NCBI RefSeq assembly: GCF_001015195.1
Contig: NZ_LDES01000078.1
Location: forward strand, 1-64,000
Length of the DNA stretch: 64,000 bases
DNA from: Sphingomonas sp. Y57
GTDB lineage: Bacteria; Pseudomonadota; Alphaproteobacteria; Sphingomonadales; Sphingomonadaceae
Direction: 5' to 3'
Below the pieces are notes generated by a model that was not told where the DNA came from, did not search any database, and was given only the letters and a program-made list of their open reading frames with translations. Positions within the stretch are counted from its first letter, which is position 1. Each line of letters starts with the position of its first letter. Position numbers and translations under genes: made by a program. Shown one piece after another: positions 53,656 through 61,965 of this stretch.

Positions 53656-55802
53656 GCGGCTCCCTTCGACAGGTCGCCGCCGAGCAGCGCGGTCAGCGGC
53701 AGGACGATGGTGAAACGGCTTCCTTCCCCCGGACGGCTCTGCACTTCCAGCCGTCCGCCCATGCCCGCGACCAGCGCGCGCGCCTCATAGGCGCCGATGC
53801 CGAAGCCGCCGTCCTTGGTGGAGGAGAAGGGGTGGAACAGGCGAGTGCGGACAAACTCGGCCGACATGCCGCAGCCATGGTCGATCACCTCGACCACCGC
53901 CTCCAGCCCGCGCCGGCCTATGACGATCTCGACCTGCGCGGCCGGATCGCTCGCATCGATCGCATTCTGGACGAGGTGGCCGAGCGCCTGTTCGAAGCGG
54001 TCCGGGTCGACCGTGGCCATCACATCGTCACGCCCGACGATGCGGACGGCGTGCCCGTCCGAGCGATCCCGCACCACTTCCTCGACCAGCGTGCGCAGCG
54101 AATGGGGGGCAGGCTCGTCGGGCCTGGCGCGGTGATGCTGCGACAGGCGCGCGAGCAGGTCGTTCATCTTGCCCACCGAGTTCTGGAGCGTGTCGATCAT
54201 GTCGGCGCGGAACTCCGGCTTATCGGCGTGGCGCTCGGCATTGCGCGCCAGCAGGCTGAGCTGGCTGACCAGATTCTTGATGTCGTGCATGATGAAGGCG
54301 AAGCGCCGGTTGAACTCGTCGAAGCGGCGCGCATCGGACAATGCCTCCTGACCCTGGGCCTCGGCGAGGTAGCTGGCGACCTGCCGCCCCGCCAGGCGGA
54401 GCAGGTCGTGATCCTCATCGTCGAGCAGGCGCGGCTCGCGCGGGCGTTCGAGCAACACCGCGCCGACCAGCCGGTCGAAATGGATCAGCGGCACCAGCAC
54501 CCAGGCCTCCGTCTCGTCGACCATCCAGGCGGGAACCTGCGTCGCCGCCTCGGGTTCCTCGCCCCGCCGCAGCCGCTCGACCTCCACGACGCCATCGGCC
54601 TGGAGATGCTGCGCCAGACCCGTGCCGGCGGCGGCGAGCGGGGGATCGAGCGCCGGCCAGTTCCAGCGTGCCGACGCCTCCAGCCCTCCGTCGGGAGCGC
54701 GCAGCATCAGCAGCCCGCCCGGGCAATCGAAGATGTCCGCGATCGCCTTCACGGTCCGCTCGGCGAGGGGAGGCGCGTCATCGCCCGGCTGGCCGACCGT
54801 CTCGGTGAAACGGCGCCATTCGAGCCGATAGTCGTAGCGGTGCTGGAAGAGCTGGCGGCCGAGGGTCTTCTTGAGCCGCTGGCGATAGCGGGTCGACGGG
54901 AAGAGCGAGAGAGCGAAGGTGACGAAGACGGCGGCGACGGTGATCTGCGGCAGCAGCGCGAGCTTGCCGACCACCGCGAGCAGCCGCGCGGCGAGCACCA
55001 TGGCCGCCAGATAGGCGCCGCTCAGCACCAGTGTCAGCGTCTGGAAGCCGGCGGAGCGCGACACCCGCATCCGATCGAGCGTGGCGAGCCGGCTGACCGT
55101 CACCAGCAACGGCGCTATCAGCACCATCACCAGTCCACGCAGCCCGAACAACCCCGTCGGCCAGCCGTTGATCAGATAGGCGACGGTCGCGAGATTGAGG
55201 TCGAAGGTCCACATCACTGCCAGCGCCAGCATCGGCGCACCGAGCCCGAAGCGCGCCTCCGGCGAGGCGGCGGTGTAGAGATTGTGGAGCAGGCAGAGGC
55301 CGCCGATCGCACTGGCGATGCGCAACGACTGTCCGGTCAGGAACAGGCCCGCCTGGATGCGCGGGCTTCCCGAGAAGGCGAGCGGAAGCAGTTTGATGAC
55401 GATCGCCGCGATGAGCAGCAGGGCAAGCAGCCCGTAGATGGCCAGGATCGCTGGCCGGCGCCGCCCCGCCGCGAGCGGCGGCTGGAGCGCGAAGAGGAAA
55501 CCGAGCCAGGCGATGTCGGCCAGGCTCTTCGCCACGCTGGAGGATATGCCGCCCCCGCCGTAGCGCGCCACGAGCACGCACCACAGCGCGGTGAGGGCGC
55601 AGGCGAGGGTCAGCGCGACCCGGCGCGGCCCGCCGCTGCGCACCGTCGCCTGCCAGCACACCAGCGCCGCGAACATGAAGGCGGCGAGGCCATGCCCCCA
55701 TTGGGTCGCGGCCAGGATCACGGTGTCGGGCAAGGCGGCGGCATGGACGGGCGGAAGCTCCGTCTGCTGCGCCAGCATCGCGGCTTCCAGCCCCCGCGCC
55801 AT
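53652..55802 (-). CDS. prsK: XrtA/PEP-CTERM system histidine kinase (PrsK)
   Basis: 716 residues. About eight or nine N-terminal membrane helices (about 28-300) precede a GAF-like domain (about 350-490). The kinase part has FAFIMHDIKNLVSQLSLLAR carrying the phospho-acceptor His, then HLVQNAIDASDP (N box), VIDHGCGM (G1) and GGFGIGAYEARALV (G2). This architecture is specific to PrsK, the partner of PrsR. The ATG at 55802 is five bases after the EpsB-type transferase stop; a second ATG at 55778 is possible. Confidence 0.94.
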   Translation of the reverse strand: MARGLEAAMLAQQTELPPVHAAALPDTVILAATQWGHGLAAFMFAALVCWQATVRSGGPRRVALTLACALTALWCVLVARYGGGGISSSVAKSLADIAWLGFLFALQPPLAAGRRRPAILAIYGLLALLLIAAIVIKLLPLAFSGSPRIQAGLFLTGQSLRIASAIGGLCLLHNLYTAASPEARFGLGAPMLALAVMWTFDLNLATVAYLINGWPTGLFGLRGLVMVLIAPLLVTVSRLATLDRMRVSRSAGFQTLTLVLSGAYLAAMVLAARLLAVVGKLALLPQITVAAVFVTFALSLFPSTRYRQRLKKTLGRQLFQHRYDYRLEWRRFTETVGQPGDDAPPLAERTVKAIADIFDCPGGLLMLRAPDGGLEASARWNWPALDPPLAAAGTGLAQHLQADGVVEVERLRRGEEPEAATQVPAWMVDETEAWVLVPLIHFDRLVGAVLLERPREPRLLDDEDHDLLRLAGRQVASYLAEAQGQEALSDARRFDEFNRRFAFIMHDIKNLVSQLSLLARNAERHADKPEFRADMIDTLQNSVGKMNDLLARLSQHHRARPDEPAPHSLRTLVEEVVRDRSDGHAVRIVGRDDVMATVDPDRFEQALGHLVQNAIDASDPAAQVEIVIGRRGLEAVVEVIDHGCGMSAEFVRTRLFHPFSSTKDGGFGIGAYEARALVAGMGGRLEVQSRPGEGSRFTIVLPLTALLGGDLSKGAA

Positions 55803-55807
55803 GGCGC

Positions 55808-57196
55808 TTACCGGGCGCCTTCGGCCCAGAGCAGGACGCGCATCGTCTGCAGGATGATCAGCAGGTCGAGAAAGGGGCTGTAATTCTTGGTGTAGTAGAG
55901 GTCATATTCGAGCTTGTGCCGCGCATCGTCGAGGCTGGCGCCATAGGGATAGTTGATCTGCGCCCAGCCGGTGATGCCGGGCTTCACCATATGCCGTTCG
56001 GCATAGAAGGGGATTTGCCGTTCGAGCTCCGCGACGAATTCGGGCCGTTCGGGCCGCGGCCCGACGAAGCTCATCTCGCCCTTCAGCACGGTCCAGAGCT
56101 GCGGCAGCTCGTCGACGCGGATCAGGCGGATGATCCGACCGATGCGGGTAACGCGGGGATCGCCCTGCTGCGCCCAGATCGCCGCTCCGCCGGCCTCGGC
56201 GTCCTGCCGCATCGAACGGAGCTTGAGGATCTCGAACGGCTCCCCGAAGCGCCCGACGCGAACCTGGCGGTAGAAGGCGGGACCGGGGCTGTCGAGTTTC
56301 ACCAGCAGCGCCGTGACGAGGATGACCGGCGCGGCGAGGACCAGCAGGAAGGCGCTGAGCAGCAGGTCGAAGCCGCGCTTGAGCACCGTCGACAGCTCGC
56401 GGCCGGAAGAGAAACCATCGGAGAAGATCAGCGAGGAGGGCCGCACCGTGTCCAGGTCGATCCGACCAGTCTCGCGTTCGAGGAAATCGGAGATGTCGGT
56501 GACGTGGACGCCGGTCGTCTTGAGCCGCAGCAGCGCATCGACCGGCACGGTGTTGCGACGCTCGTCGAGCGCCAGCACCACCTCGTTCGCCTGGGTCTTC
56601 TCGACGAGCCCGGCGAGGCTCTCGACATCGGTGCGCGAGATCGCCGTCTCGATCTGCGGCGGGGCATCCTTCATGTCGACACAGCCGGCGATCAGGAAGC
56701 TGGAACCGGCGCGATTCTCCAGATTCGCGACCCGCCTGGCGCGCTGTCCGGCACCGAGCAGCAGCACCCGGCGCTTGAACCTGTCGCCGCTGACGAACCC
56801 GCCGAGCAGGACCCGCACCATCAGCAACAGCACGACGGCGAGCACCATCGAGTAGAGCGAGTTGGACCGCCACAGGGTGATGCCGGGCGAGATGAAGTGC
56901 AGCACCGAGATGAGGATGACGCCGAGCGAGATCGCCACCAGCAGCCGCGCCGCGGCGAAGCGGAAGGTCTGCATCGATTCCGCGGCATAGACGCCGACGC
57001 CGATCATCGGCGCCTGGATCGCCAGCGCGAATGTCAGCAGCTGGGGAAGCCGGTTCCACACCGGCCCCGGATCGGCGCCGATCTGCCGGAGGCGCAGCAC
57101 CCAGCCCGCCTCCGCGACCAGCAGCAGCACCGCGAAATCGACCACGCAGAGAAGCAGCACCGGGTAGGCGACATAATGTTTGAAGATTCTCAGCAT
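55808..57196 (-). CDS. EpsB-type undecaprenyl-phosphate sugar transferase
   Basis: A 462-residue polyprenyl glycosylphosphotransferase of the exosortase-linked (TIGR03013-like) group. Four or five N-terminal helices precede a Rossmann-like soluble segment (about 145-260). The C-terminal sugar-transferase domain has LKRGFDLLLSAFLLVLAAPV, VGRFGEPFEILKLRSMRQDA, RLIRVDELPQLWTVLKGEMS, FVGPRPERPEFVAELE and KPGITGWAQINYPYG. It primes exopolysaccharide repeat units on the lipid carrier. The ATG at 57196 begins the first helix. First gene of the EpsB-PrsK-PrsR operon. Confidence 0.94.
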   Translation of the reverse strand: MLRIFKHYVAYPVLLLCVVDFAVLLLVAEAGWVLRLRQIGADPGPVWNRLPQLLTFALAIQAPMIGVGVYAAESMQTFRFAAARLLVAISLGVILISVLHFISPGITLWRSNSLYSMVLAVVLLLMVRVLLGGFVSGDRFKRRVLLLGAGQRARRVANLENRAGSSFLIAGCVDMKDAPPQIETAISRTDVESLAGLVEKTQANEVVLALDERRNTVPVDALLRLKTTGVHVTDISDFLERETGRIDLDTVRPSSLIFSDGFSSGRELSTVLKRGFDLLLSAFLLVLAAPVILVTALLVKLDSPGPAFYRQVRVGRFGEPFEILKLRSMRQDAEAGGAAIWAQQGDPRVTRIGRIIRLIRVDELPQLWTVLKGEMSFVGPRPERPEFVAELERQIPFYAERHMVKPGITGWAQINYPYGASLDDARHKLEYDLYYTKNYSPFLDLLIILQTMRVLLWAEGAR

Positions 57197-57361
57197 CGCC
57201 CGGGCGTCTGTCCGGAAGCCGGCATAAGGGCGCGTTTCGAGCCGGCACCGGCCCGGCGCGTCGACCGGCGCGTTCCCAAACAGCCCTTCATTCGCGCAGC
57301 CATGAAACCCCCTTGCCGCTCGACCATTTGCTATCCGATAACGACCTGCCCCTTCTGGACC

Positions 57362-58447
57362 ATGGAGCCCGCCATTTCCACCACCTTGATAACCCCCGTC
57401 ATCCTGTCGGGCGGGTCCGGAACCCGATTGTGGCCGCTGTCGCGATCACGGAAACCCAAGCAGCTGCTGGCGCTGACCGGCGAACGGACCATGCTGCAGA
57501 TGACGGCCGAGCGTTGTGCGGACCGCCTGCGTTTCGGACCGGCGATCATCGTCACCAACGCCCTCCACGCCGCCGAGATCGCGACCCAGCTGCAGCACGA
57601 CCGCCCCGCCGCGATCATCCTGGAGCCGGCGGGGCGCAACACAGCGCCCGCGATCGCGCTGGCCGCGCTGGAATCGGCACCCGACGCGCCGCTGCTGGTG
57701 ATGCCGAGCGACCATGTGATCGAAGACGTCGCCGCCTTCCACGCCGCGATCGAAGCGGCGATGCCGCTGGTCCGGGACGGCTGGCTGGCCACCTTCGGCA
57801 TCACCCCCGACAAACCCGAGACCGGCTATGGCTATATCCGCCGCGGCGAGGAGGTCGGCCCGGGGGTTCAGAAGGTCGAGGCCTTCATCGAGAAGCCCGA
57901 CATGGATCGCGCCCGGAGCTATCTCGCCGATGGCAATTACAGCTGGAACGGCGGCATCTTCCTGTTCCGCGCCGACGCCTATCTCGCCGCGCTGGAACAG
58001 TTCGAACCCGATATGCTGGCGGCGGTCCGCGCCTCGCTGAAGGATGCCGCGCGCGACGGCAGCATGGTCATCCCGGCCGCCGAGGCCTTCCTGTCGGCGC
58101 GGTCGGAGTCGATCGACTATGCGGTGATGGAGAAAGCCGACCGGGTCGCGGTGGTGCCGGTCGAGATGGGCTGGTCCGACGTCGGAAGCTGGGACGCGCT
58201 GCATGTCCTCGGCCTGCCCGATGCGAACGGCAACGTCGTCCAGGGCGACGTCGTTTCGATCGACACCAGCGGCTGCCTGATCCGCAGCGAGGGCCCGGTC
58301 GTCACCACCGCCGGCATCAGCGACCTGATCGTGGTGGCGACGCGCGACGCCGTCATGATCCTGCCGCGCGGCAGCAGCCAGGAGGTCAAGAAGATCGTCG
58401 AGGCGCTCAAGGCCAAGAGGCACGAAACGCTCGACATCCCCTTCTGA
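57362..58447 (+). CDS. Mannose-1-phosphate guanylyltransferase
   Basis: A 361-residue nucleotidyltransferase making GDP-mannose. The signature loop is TPVILSGGSGTRLWPLSR (about 11-28), with KQLLALTGERTMLQ, the base-binding MPSDHVI, TGYGYIRRG and KVEAFIEKPD, followed by YSWNGGIFLFRADAY. It lacks the C-terminal phosphomannose isomerase domain of long ManC/AlgA proteins. The ATG at 57362 is preferred because homology starts there; one at 57302 would add 20 residues. It is divergent from the EpsB operon, consistent with a shared exopolysaccharide role. Confidence 0.92.
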   Translation: MEPAISTTLITPVILSGGSGTRLWPLSRSRKPKQLLALTGERTMLQMTAERCADRLRFGPAIIVTNALHAAEIATQLQHDRPAAIILEPAGRNTAPAIALAALESAPDAPLLVMPSDHVIEDVAAFHAAIEAAMPLVRDGWLATFGITPDKPETGYGYIRRGEEVGPGVQKVEAFIEKPDMDRARSYLADGNYSWNGGIFLFRADAYLAALEQFEPDMLAAVRASLKDAARDGSMVIPAAEAFLSARSESIDYAVMEKADRVAVVPVEMGWSDVGSWDALHVLGLPDANGNVVQGDVVSIDTSGCLIRSEGPVVTTAGISDLIVVATRDAVMILPRGSSQEVKKIVEALKAKRHETLDIPF

Positions 58448-58479
58448 CCGTGGCCGGACCCTTCCCAACCGCCTCGGTC

Positions 58480-58580
58480 GCTCCCGCACGAGCGGGAAAG
58501 GCGGGAGGACGGCCGCAGGAGACGATCCGCGGGAAAGCGGAAGATCCGAGACCGTGGATTCCCGCTTTCGGGAATGACGG
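58480..58580. repeat. Degenerate hairpin-doublet repeat (family A, variant)
   Basis: CTCCCGCACGAGCGGGAAAG and GGATTCCCGCTTTCGGGAAT face each other with an inner GGAAAGCGGAAG. It resembles the copy at 32058 and lies between the guanylyltransferase and aldo/keto reductase genes. Confidence 0.6.
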
Positions 58581-58638
58581 AAAACGCTAGGGTTCGACCG
58601 AATCCGGAACTGCCCTGGATCGCAAGGAGAGCCTCCCC

Positions 58639-59595
58639 ATGTTCGAGAAGCGCGCGCTGGGCGCCACCGGTCTTTCTGTGTCGCCGCTGGTCGTCGGCGG
58701 CAATGTGTTCGGCTGGACGGCCGACGAGGCGACGAGCTTCGCAATCCTCGATGCCTTCGCAGCGGCCGGCATCACCACGATCGATACCGCCGACGTCTAT
58801 TCGGCCTTCGCCGGCAAGGTGGGCGGCGAGTCCGAGACGGTGATCGGAGCGTGGATGAAGGCGCGCGGCAATCGCGACCGCGTCCAGGTGGCGACCAAGG
58901 TGGGCCTGTTGCCGATCGACGGGCGGACCGGGCTCGACCCGGCAGTGATCACGGCCGGCGTGGAGGCGTCGCTGCGCCGGCTCCAGACAGATTATATCGA
59001 CCTGCAATATGCCCATGTCGACGATGAGACCGTTCCGCAGGAGGCGGTGGCCGAGGCGTTCGACCGGCTGGTGAAGGCGGGCAAGGTTCGTGCGATCGGC
59101 GCGTCGAATTTCCCGCAGGAACGGTTCGCTTCCGCGCTCGACGTGGCGGAACGCAACGGCTTCGTCGCCTATGGCGCGATCCAGCCCAGCTTCAACCTCA
59201 TGACCGCGGACCGCTTTCCCGCTTCCTACCGCCAGTTCTGCCTCGACCGCGGCATCGGTGTGCTGCCCTATTATGCGCTCGCCGGCGGCTTCCTGACCGG
59301 AAAGTATCGCACGGTCGAGGACATAAGGGGCGGCGCCCGGGAGCAGTGGCTGGGCGGCTATTTCAACCCACGCGGCGAGGCCGTGCTGGCCGCGCTCGAC
59401 CGGGTGGCGGCCGAGACCGGCGCGACCGTGCCGCAGGTCGCGATCTCCTGGATCCTCGCCACTCCCGGCATCACCGCGCCGATCGCCAGCGCCACCAGCG
59501 TGGCGCAGGTCGAAAGCCTGCTGCCGGCGCTGACGCTGTCGCTGTCGGCCGGGCACAAGGCCGCGCTCGACGCCGCGGCGGCGACGGCGGTGTGA
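58639..59595 (+). CDS. Aldo/keto reductase
   Basis: A 318-residue NADPH-dependent oxidoreductase with the catalytic tetrad D49, Y54, K87 and H126 (in TIDTADVYS, VATKVG and LQYAHVDD). GASNFPQERF and a C-terminal cofactor loop (APIASATSVAQVESL) are present. It looks like the YajO/general stress type. The ATG at 58639 has AAGGAG upstream. The substrate is unknown. It converges with the ScfR-like regulator gene, separated by a repeat doublet. Confidence 0.93.
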   Translation: MFEKRALGATGLSVSPLVVGGNVFGWTADEATSFAILDAFAAAGITTIDTADVYSAFAGKVGGESETVIGAWMKARGNRDRVQVATKVGLLPIDGRTGLDPAVITAGVEASLRRLQTDYIDLQYAHVDDETVPQEAVAEAFDRLVKAGKVRAIGASNFPQERFASALDVAERNGFVAYGAIQPSFNLMTADRFPASYRQFCLDRGIGVLPYYALAGGFLTGKYRTVEDIRGGAREQWLGGYFNPRGEAVLAALDRVAAETGATVPQVAISWILATPGITAPIASATSVAQVESLLPALTLSLSAGHKAALDAAAATAV

Positions 59596-59628
59596 CAGTC
59601 ATTCCATTGCGATAGAAGTATATTCGAC

Positions 59629-59723
59629 GTCACCCCTGCGAAGGCAGGGGTCCATGTCTGTCTTCTCCTCAGATGCCCTCTGGCTGATGAGAGACATGGA
59701 CCCCAGCCTTCGCTGGGGTGACG
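59629..59723. repeat. Hairpin-doublet repeat (family A, CATGTCT subgroup)
   Basis: GTCACCCCTGCGAAGGCAGG at the left, inner ATGTCTGTCTTC..GAGAGACATGG, and CCCAGCCTTCGCTGGGGTGA at the right. It has nearly the same length and inner sequence as the copy at 51781. Confidence 0.85.
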
Positions 59724-59732
59724 ATTGAAGGG

Positions 59733-61124
59733 TCAATCCCCGACGAAGGAGAAGGGGGCGAGGCCCCGTTCGCGTTCGTTGATGGTGAGCGCCCGGCCGA
59801 GCGGCGGCGCGGCACGCTGGACGCAGTCGGCACGCTGGCAATGGGTGCAGCCGAGACCGATCGGATCGGCCGGACCGCCGAGATCGATCCCGCGCGCGAT
59901 CGCCAGTGCCGACGCATGTTCCGCGGCGAGGCCGAGCGCGACGACATGCTCGGCCGCCGGCACGCCCGCAGCTCCGCCATGATGGCGGACGCTGCGGGCG
60001 ACGGTAAACCAGCGCGACCCGTCCTCGAGCTCGGCGAGCTGGCGGATCAGCCGGCCGGGCTGGTCGAAGGCATGGTGGATCGCCCAGAGCGGGCAGCGAT
60101 GCACCGCGTCGATCAGCGCCGAACCGCTGGCGCCGGCATAGCCCTTCGAGAGCTGGCCGGCGCGATCGATCCGCAGCATGAAGAAGGGCAGGCCGCGCGC
60201 GCCGACCCGCTGCAGCGTGGTAAGGCGGTGGGCGACCTGCTCGAACCCCGCGCCGAAACGCCGCTGGAGGAGCTGGATATCGTAGCCGGTCGTTTCGCAG
60301 GCGCGCAGGAAACGGCCATAGGGCATCATCAGCGCGGCCGCGAAATAGGAGGTGACGTGGCGCCGGTAGAGCCGCTCGGCCGGGCGATCACCGAAGGCCG
60401 CACCAGCGACCAGCCCGTCGATGCCGCCGCGCGCCTCGATCTGGGCAAGCTGGAACGCCGCCTGGAAGGTGCGGGCGGCCGGGTCGAGCAGCTCGGAAAG
60501 CTGCAGCTGGCGGGCGTGAAGGTCGAGCCGGCGGAGTCGATCCGGCATCACGTCGAACGGCAGGATACGGATGGTGAGCTGGTGCTTGACCCGCAGCCGT
60601 TCGGCGATCGCGCCATAGAGATCGCCCGCGCCGATGCGCAACTCGTCGGCCAGTTCCTCGGCCTGGGCGTCGAGATCAGCGAAATGGTTGCGCCACCGCT
60701 CAATCTCGCGCCGCGCCGCCATGACCGGATTGGGCCCTTCGACGGCCGCGCCGCCACCCCCGCCCTCGCGCCAGCGGTCGAACAGGCGGGCGAAGGCCTC
60801 GACGCCGCCCGGCGCATTGTCGATCCAGGCCTCCAGCTCGGCGCGGTCGATCGACAGGTCGGCGAACAGCGGATCGGACAGCCGCCGCCGCATCGCCGCT
60901 GACCCGCCGCCGGGTTCCTCCTGGCTGAGGCTGCGAATATCGAAGTCGAACAGCTCGGCAAGCTTGAGGATCAGCCCGGCGGTGAGCGGCCGGCGATTAC
61001 CCTCGATCAACGCGAGATAGCTGTCGGAGATGCCGAGCATCTCGGCCATCGCCTGCTGAGTGTGGCCATGGTCGCGTCGCAGCCGCTTGATCCGCGGCCC
61101 CGCCAATATGCCCTGCTTGGCCAT
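59733..61124 (-). CDS. ScfR/RamB-like transcriptional regulator
   Basis: 463 residues. An N-terminal XRE-type helix-turn-helix (IKRLRRDHGHTQQAMAEMLG then SDSYLALIEGNRRPL, residues 13-48) precedes a central ImmA/IrrE-like domain without a clear HExxH, and a C-terminal DUF2083 domain with cysteines (GLGCTHCQRADCVQRA). This is the ScfR/MccR/RamB family, regulators of acetate, propionate and glyoxylate metabolism that sense acyl-CoA compounds in studied species. The ATG at 61124 starts the HTH. A palindrome 24 bases upstream may be its operator. Confidence 0.88.
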   Translation of the reverse strand: MAKQGILAGPRIKRLRRDHGHTQQAMAEMLGISDSYLALIEGNRRPLTAGLILKLAELFDFDIRSLSQEEPGGGSAAMRRRLSDPLFADLSIDRAELEAWIDNAPGGVEAFARLFDRWREGGGGGAAVEGPNPVMAARREIERWRNHFADLDAQAEELADELRIGAGDLYGAIAERLRVKHQLTIRILPFDVMPDRLRRLDLHARQLQLSELLDPAARTFQAAFQLAQIEARGGIDGLVAGAAFGDRPAERLYRRHVTSYFAAALMMPYGRFLRACETTGYDIQLLQRRFGAGFEQVAHRLTTLQRVGARGLPFFMLRIDRAGQLSKGYAGASGSALIDAVHRCPLWAIHHAFDQPGRLIRQLAELEDGSRWFTVARSVRHHGGAAGVPAAEHVVALGLAAEHASALAIARGIDLGGPADPIGLGCTHCQRADCVQRAAPPLGRALTINERERGLAPFSFVGD

Positions 61125-61147
61125 ATGCCGCTCCTTCGCGACGATGA

Positions 61148-61160
61148 GTAAGGTTCTTAC
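61148..61160. promoter_or_regulatory. Palindrome upstream of the ScfR-like gene
   Basis: GTAAG-GTT-CTTAC, perfect five-base arms, 24 bases before the ATG at 61124. It is a plausible autoregulatory operator. Confidence 0.4.
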
Positions 61161-61339
61161 AAGATTACAGGTCGCTTACCAGTTCCGGCGACATCCGCAC
61201 ATCAAAATCGTTCAGGCCGCGATAGCCGCCGGCCGATCGATCGGGCAGGAGAATGGCAGAGATTCGAACAGCGCCGCGCCTTGCAGGACCTCCAGCTTGT
61301 AAGCGCGGCACCCCGCTCTTTTCCTGGGGAGGAAGAGAA

Positions 61340-61418
61340 ACGCCCGCCGGACACGGTGGTCTGTCCAACGAAAGCGATCGCTTTTCGCGGATATGATCCA
61401 CCAGCGTCCGGCGGGCGT
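61340..61418 (-). ncRNA. Candidate structured RNA with 13-bp closing stem
   Basis: ACGCCCGCCGGAC and GTCCGGCGGGCGT pair perfectly over 13 bases across 53 bases. Inner GGTGG/CCACC and the palindrome AAAGCGATCGCTTT add two nested stems. Read on the minus strand, TTTCTCTTCC follows the closing arm, like a weak terminator tail. It could be a small RNA or a terminator; direction is uncertain. Confidence 0.4.
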
Positions 61419-61550
61419 CATCCGTTGCGAACACACGGAGCCTCACGTGCGATTGTATCCGTAAAGTCACGGCATCAACGAACGGCAATTGCGTCCCCCG
61501 CAAATATCCGCCATCAAGGCCCCCTGGGGCGTTGACGAGGATATTTGACT

Positions 61551-61916
61551 GTGAGCCAGCTCCCCGTGGGCACGAGGGTCCTGATCGTCGAAGACGATAC
61601 GATCATCGCGATGACCGCCGAAGACATGCTCGATGAGTGCGGCTGCAAGACGGCCGCGATCGCCGGCTCGGTCGCCGAGGCGCTGGCGCGTGCAGCCGAT
61701 ACCGATTTCGACATCGCGCTGCTCGACCTCAACCTGAAGGACGAGGACAGCCTGCCGGTCGCTCAGCACCTGCGCGACACCGGCAAGCGCTTCATCTTCG
61801 CGACCGGCTATGACGGGCTTCCCGCCGACAGCGGCTTCACCGACGCGCCGGTGATCTCCAAACCCTACCGGATAGAGCAACTCGCCGCGGCGATCGCGCA
61901 GACGCTGGCCGACTGA
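61551..61916 (+). CDS. Single-domain response regulator
   Basis: 121 residues, only a receiver domain. The acidic pair is in VLIVEDDTIIA, the phospho-acceptor is D59 in IALLDLNLKDED, FATGYDG supplies the Thr region and ISKPYRIEQL the lysine. It has no output domain, like the CheY/DivK-like or HWE-kinase-associated regulators common in sphingomonads. The GTG at 61551 with GAGGA about nine bases upstream is chosen; a TTG at 61545 is also possible. No kinase lies next to it. Confidence 0.9.
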   Translation: MSQLPVGTRVLIVEDDTIIAMTAEDMLDECGCKTAAIAGSVAEALARAADTDFDIALLDLNLKDEDSLPVAQHLRDTGKRFIFATGYDGLPADSGFTDAPVISKPYRIEQLAAAIAQTLAD

Positions 61917-61927
61917 GCCCGGAATGC

Positions 61928-61951
61928 GTCATCCCGGCGAGCCGGGATGAC
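61928..61951. repeat. Solo REP-like hairpin (family A)
   Basis: GTCATCCCGGC..GCCGGGATGAC, nearly identical to the solo copy at 5335. Confidence 0.75.
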
Positions 61952-61965
61952 GGTCGTCCCGACCT

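Larger units (their letters stand above)
61125..61550. other. Intergenic region with operator and RNA candidates
   Basis: 426 bases between divergent genes. Frames at 61165-61503 (minus) and 61281-61535 (plus) lack support. It holds the palindrome GTAAGGTTCTTAC (61148-61160) and a large stem-loop at 61340-61418, listed separately. Confidence 0.5.

Noticed and set aside
61165-61503. Minus-strand 112-codon frame in the ScfR/response-regulator gap
   Set aside because: It runs through the strong nested stem-loop; codon composition is not protein-like.
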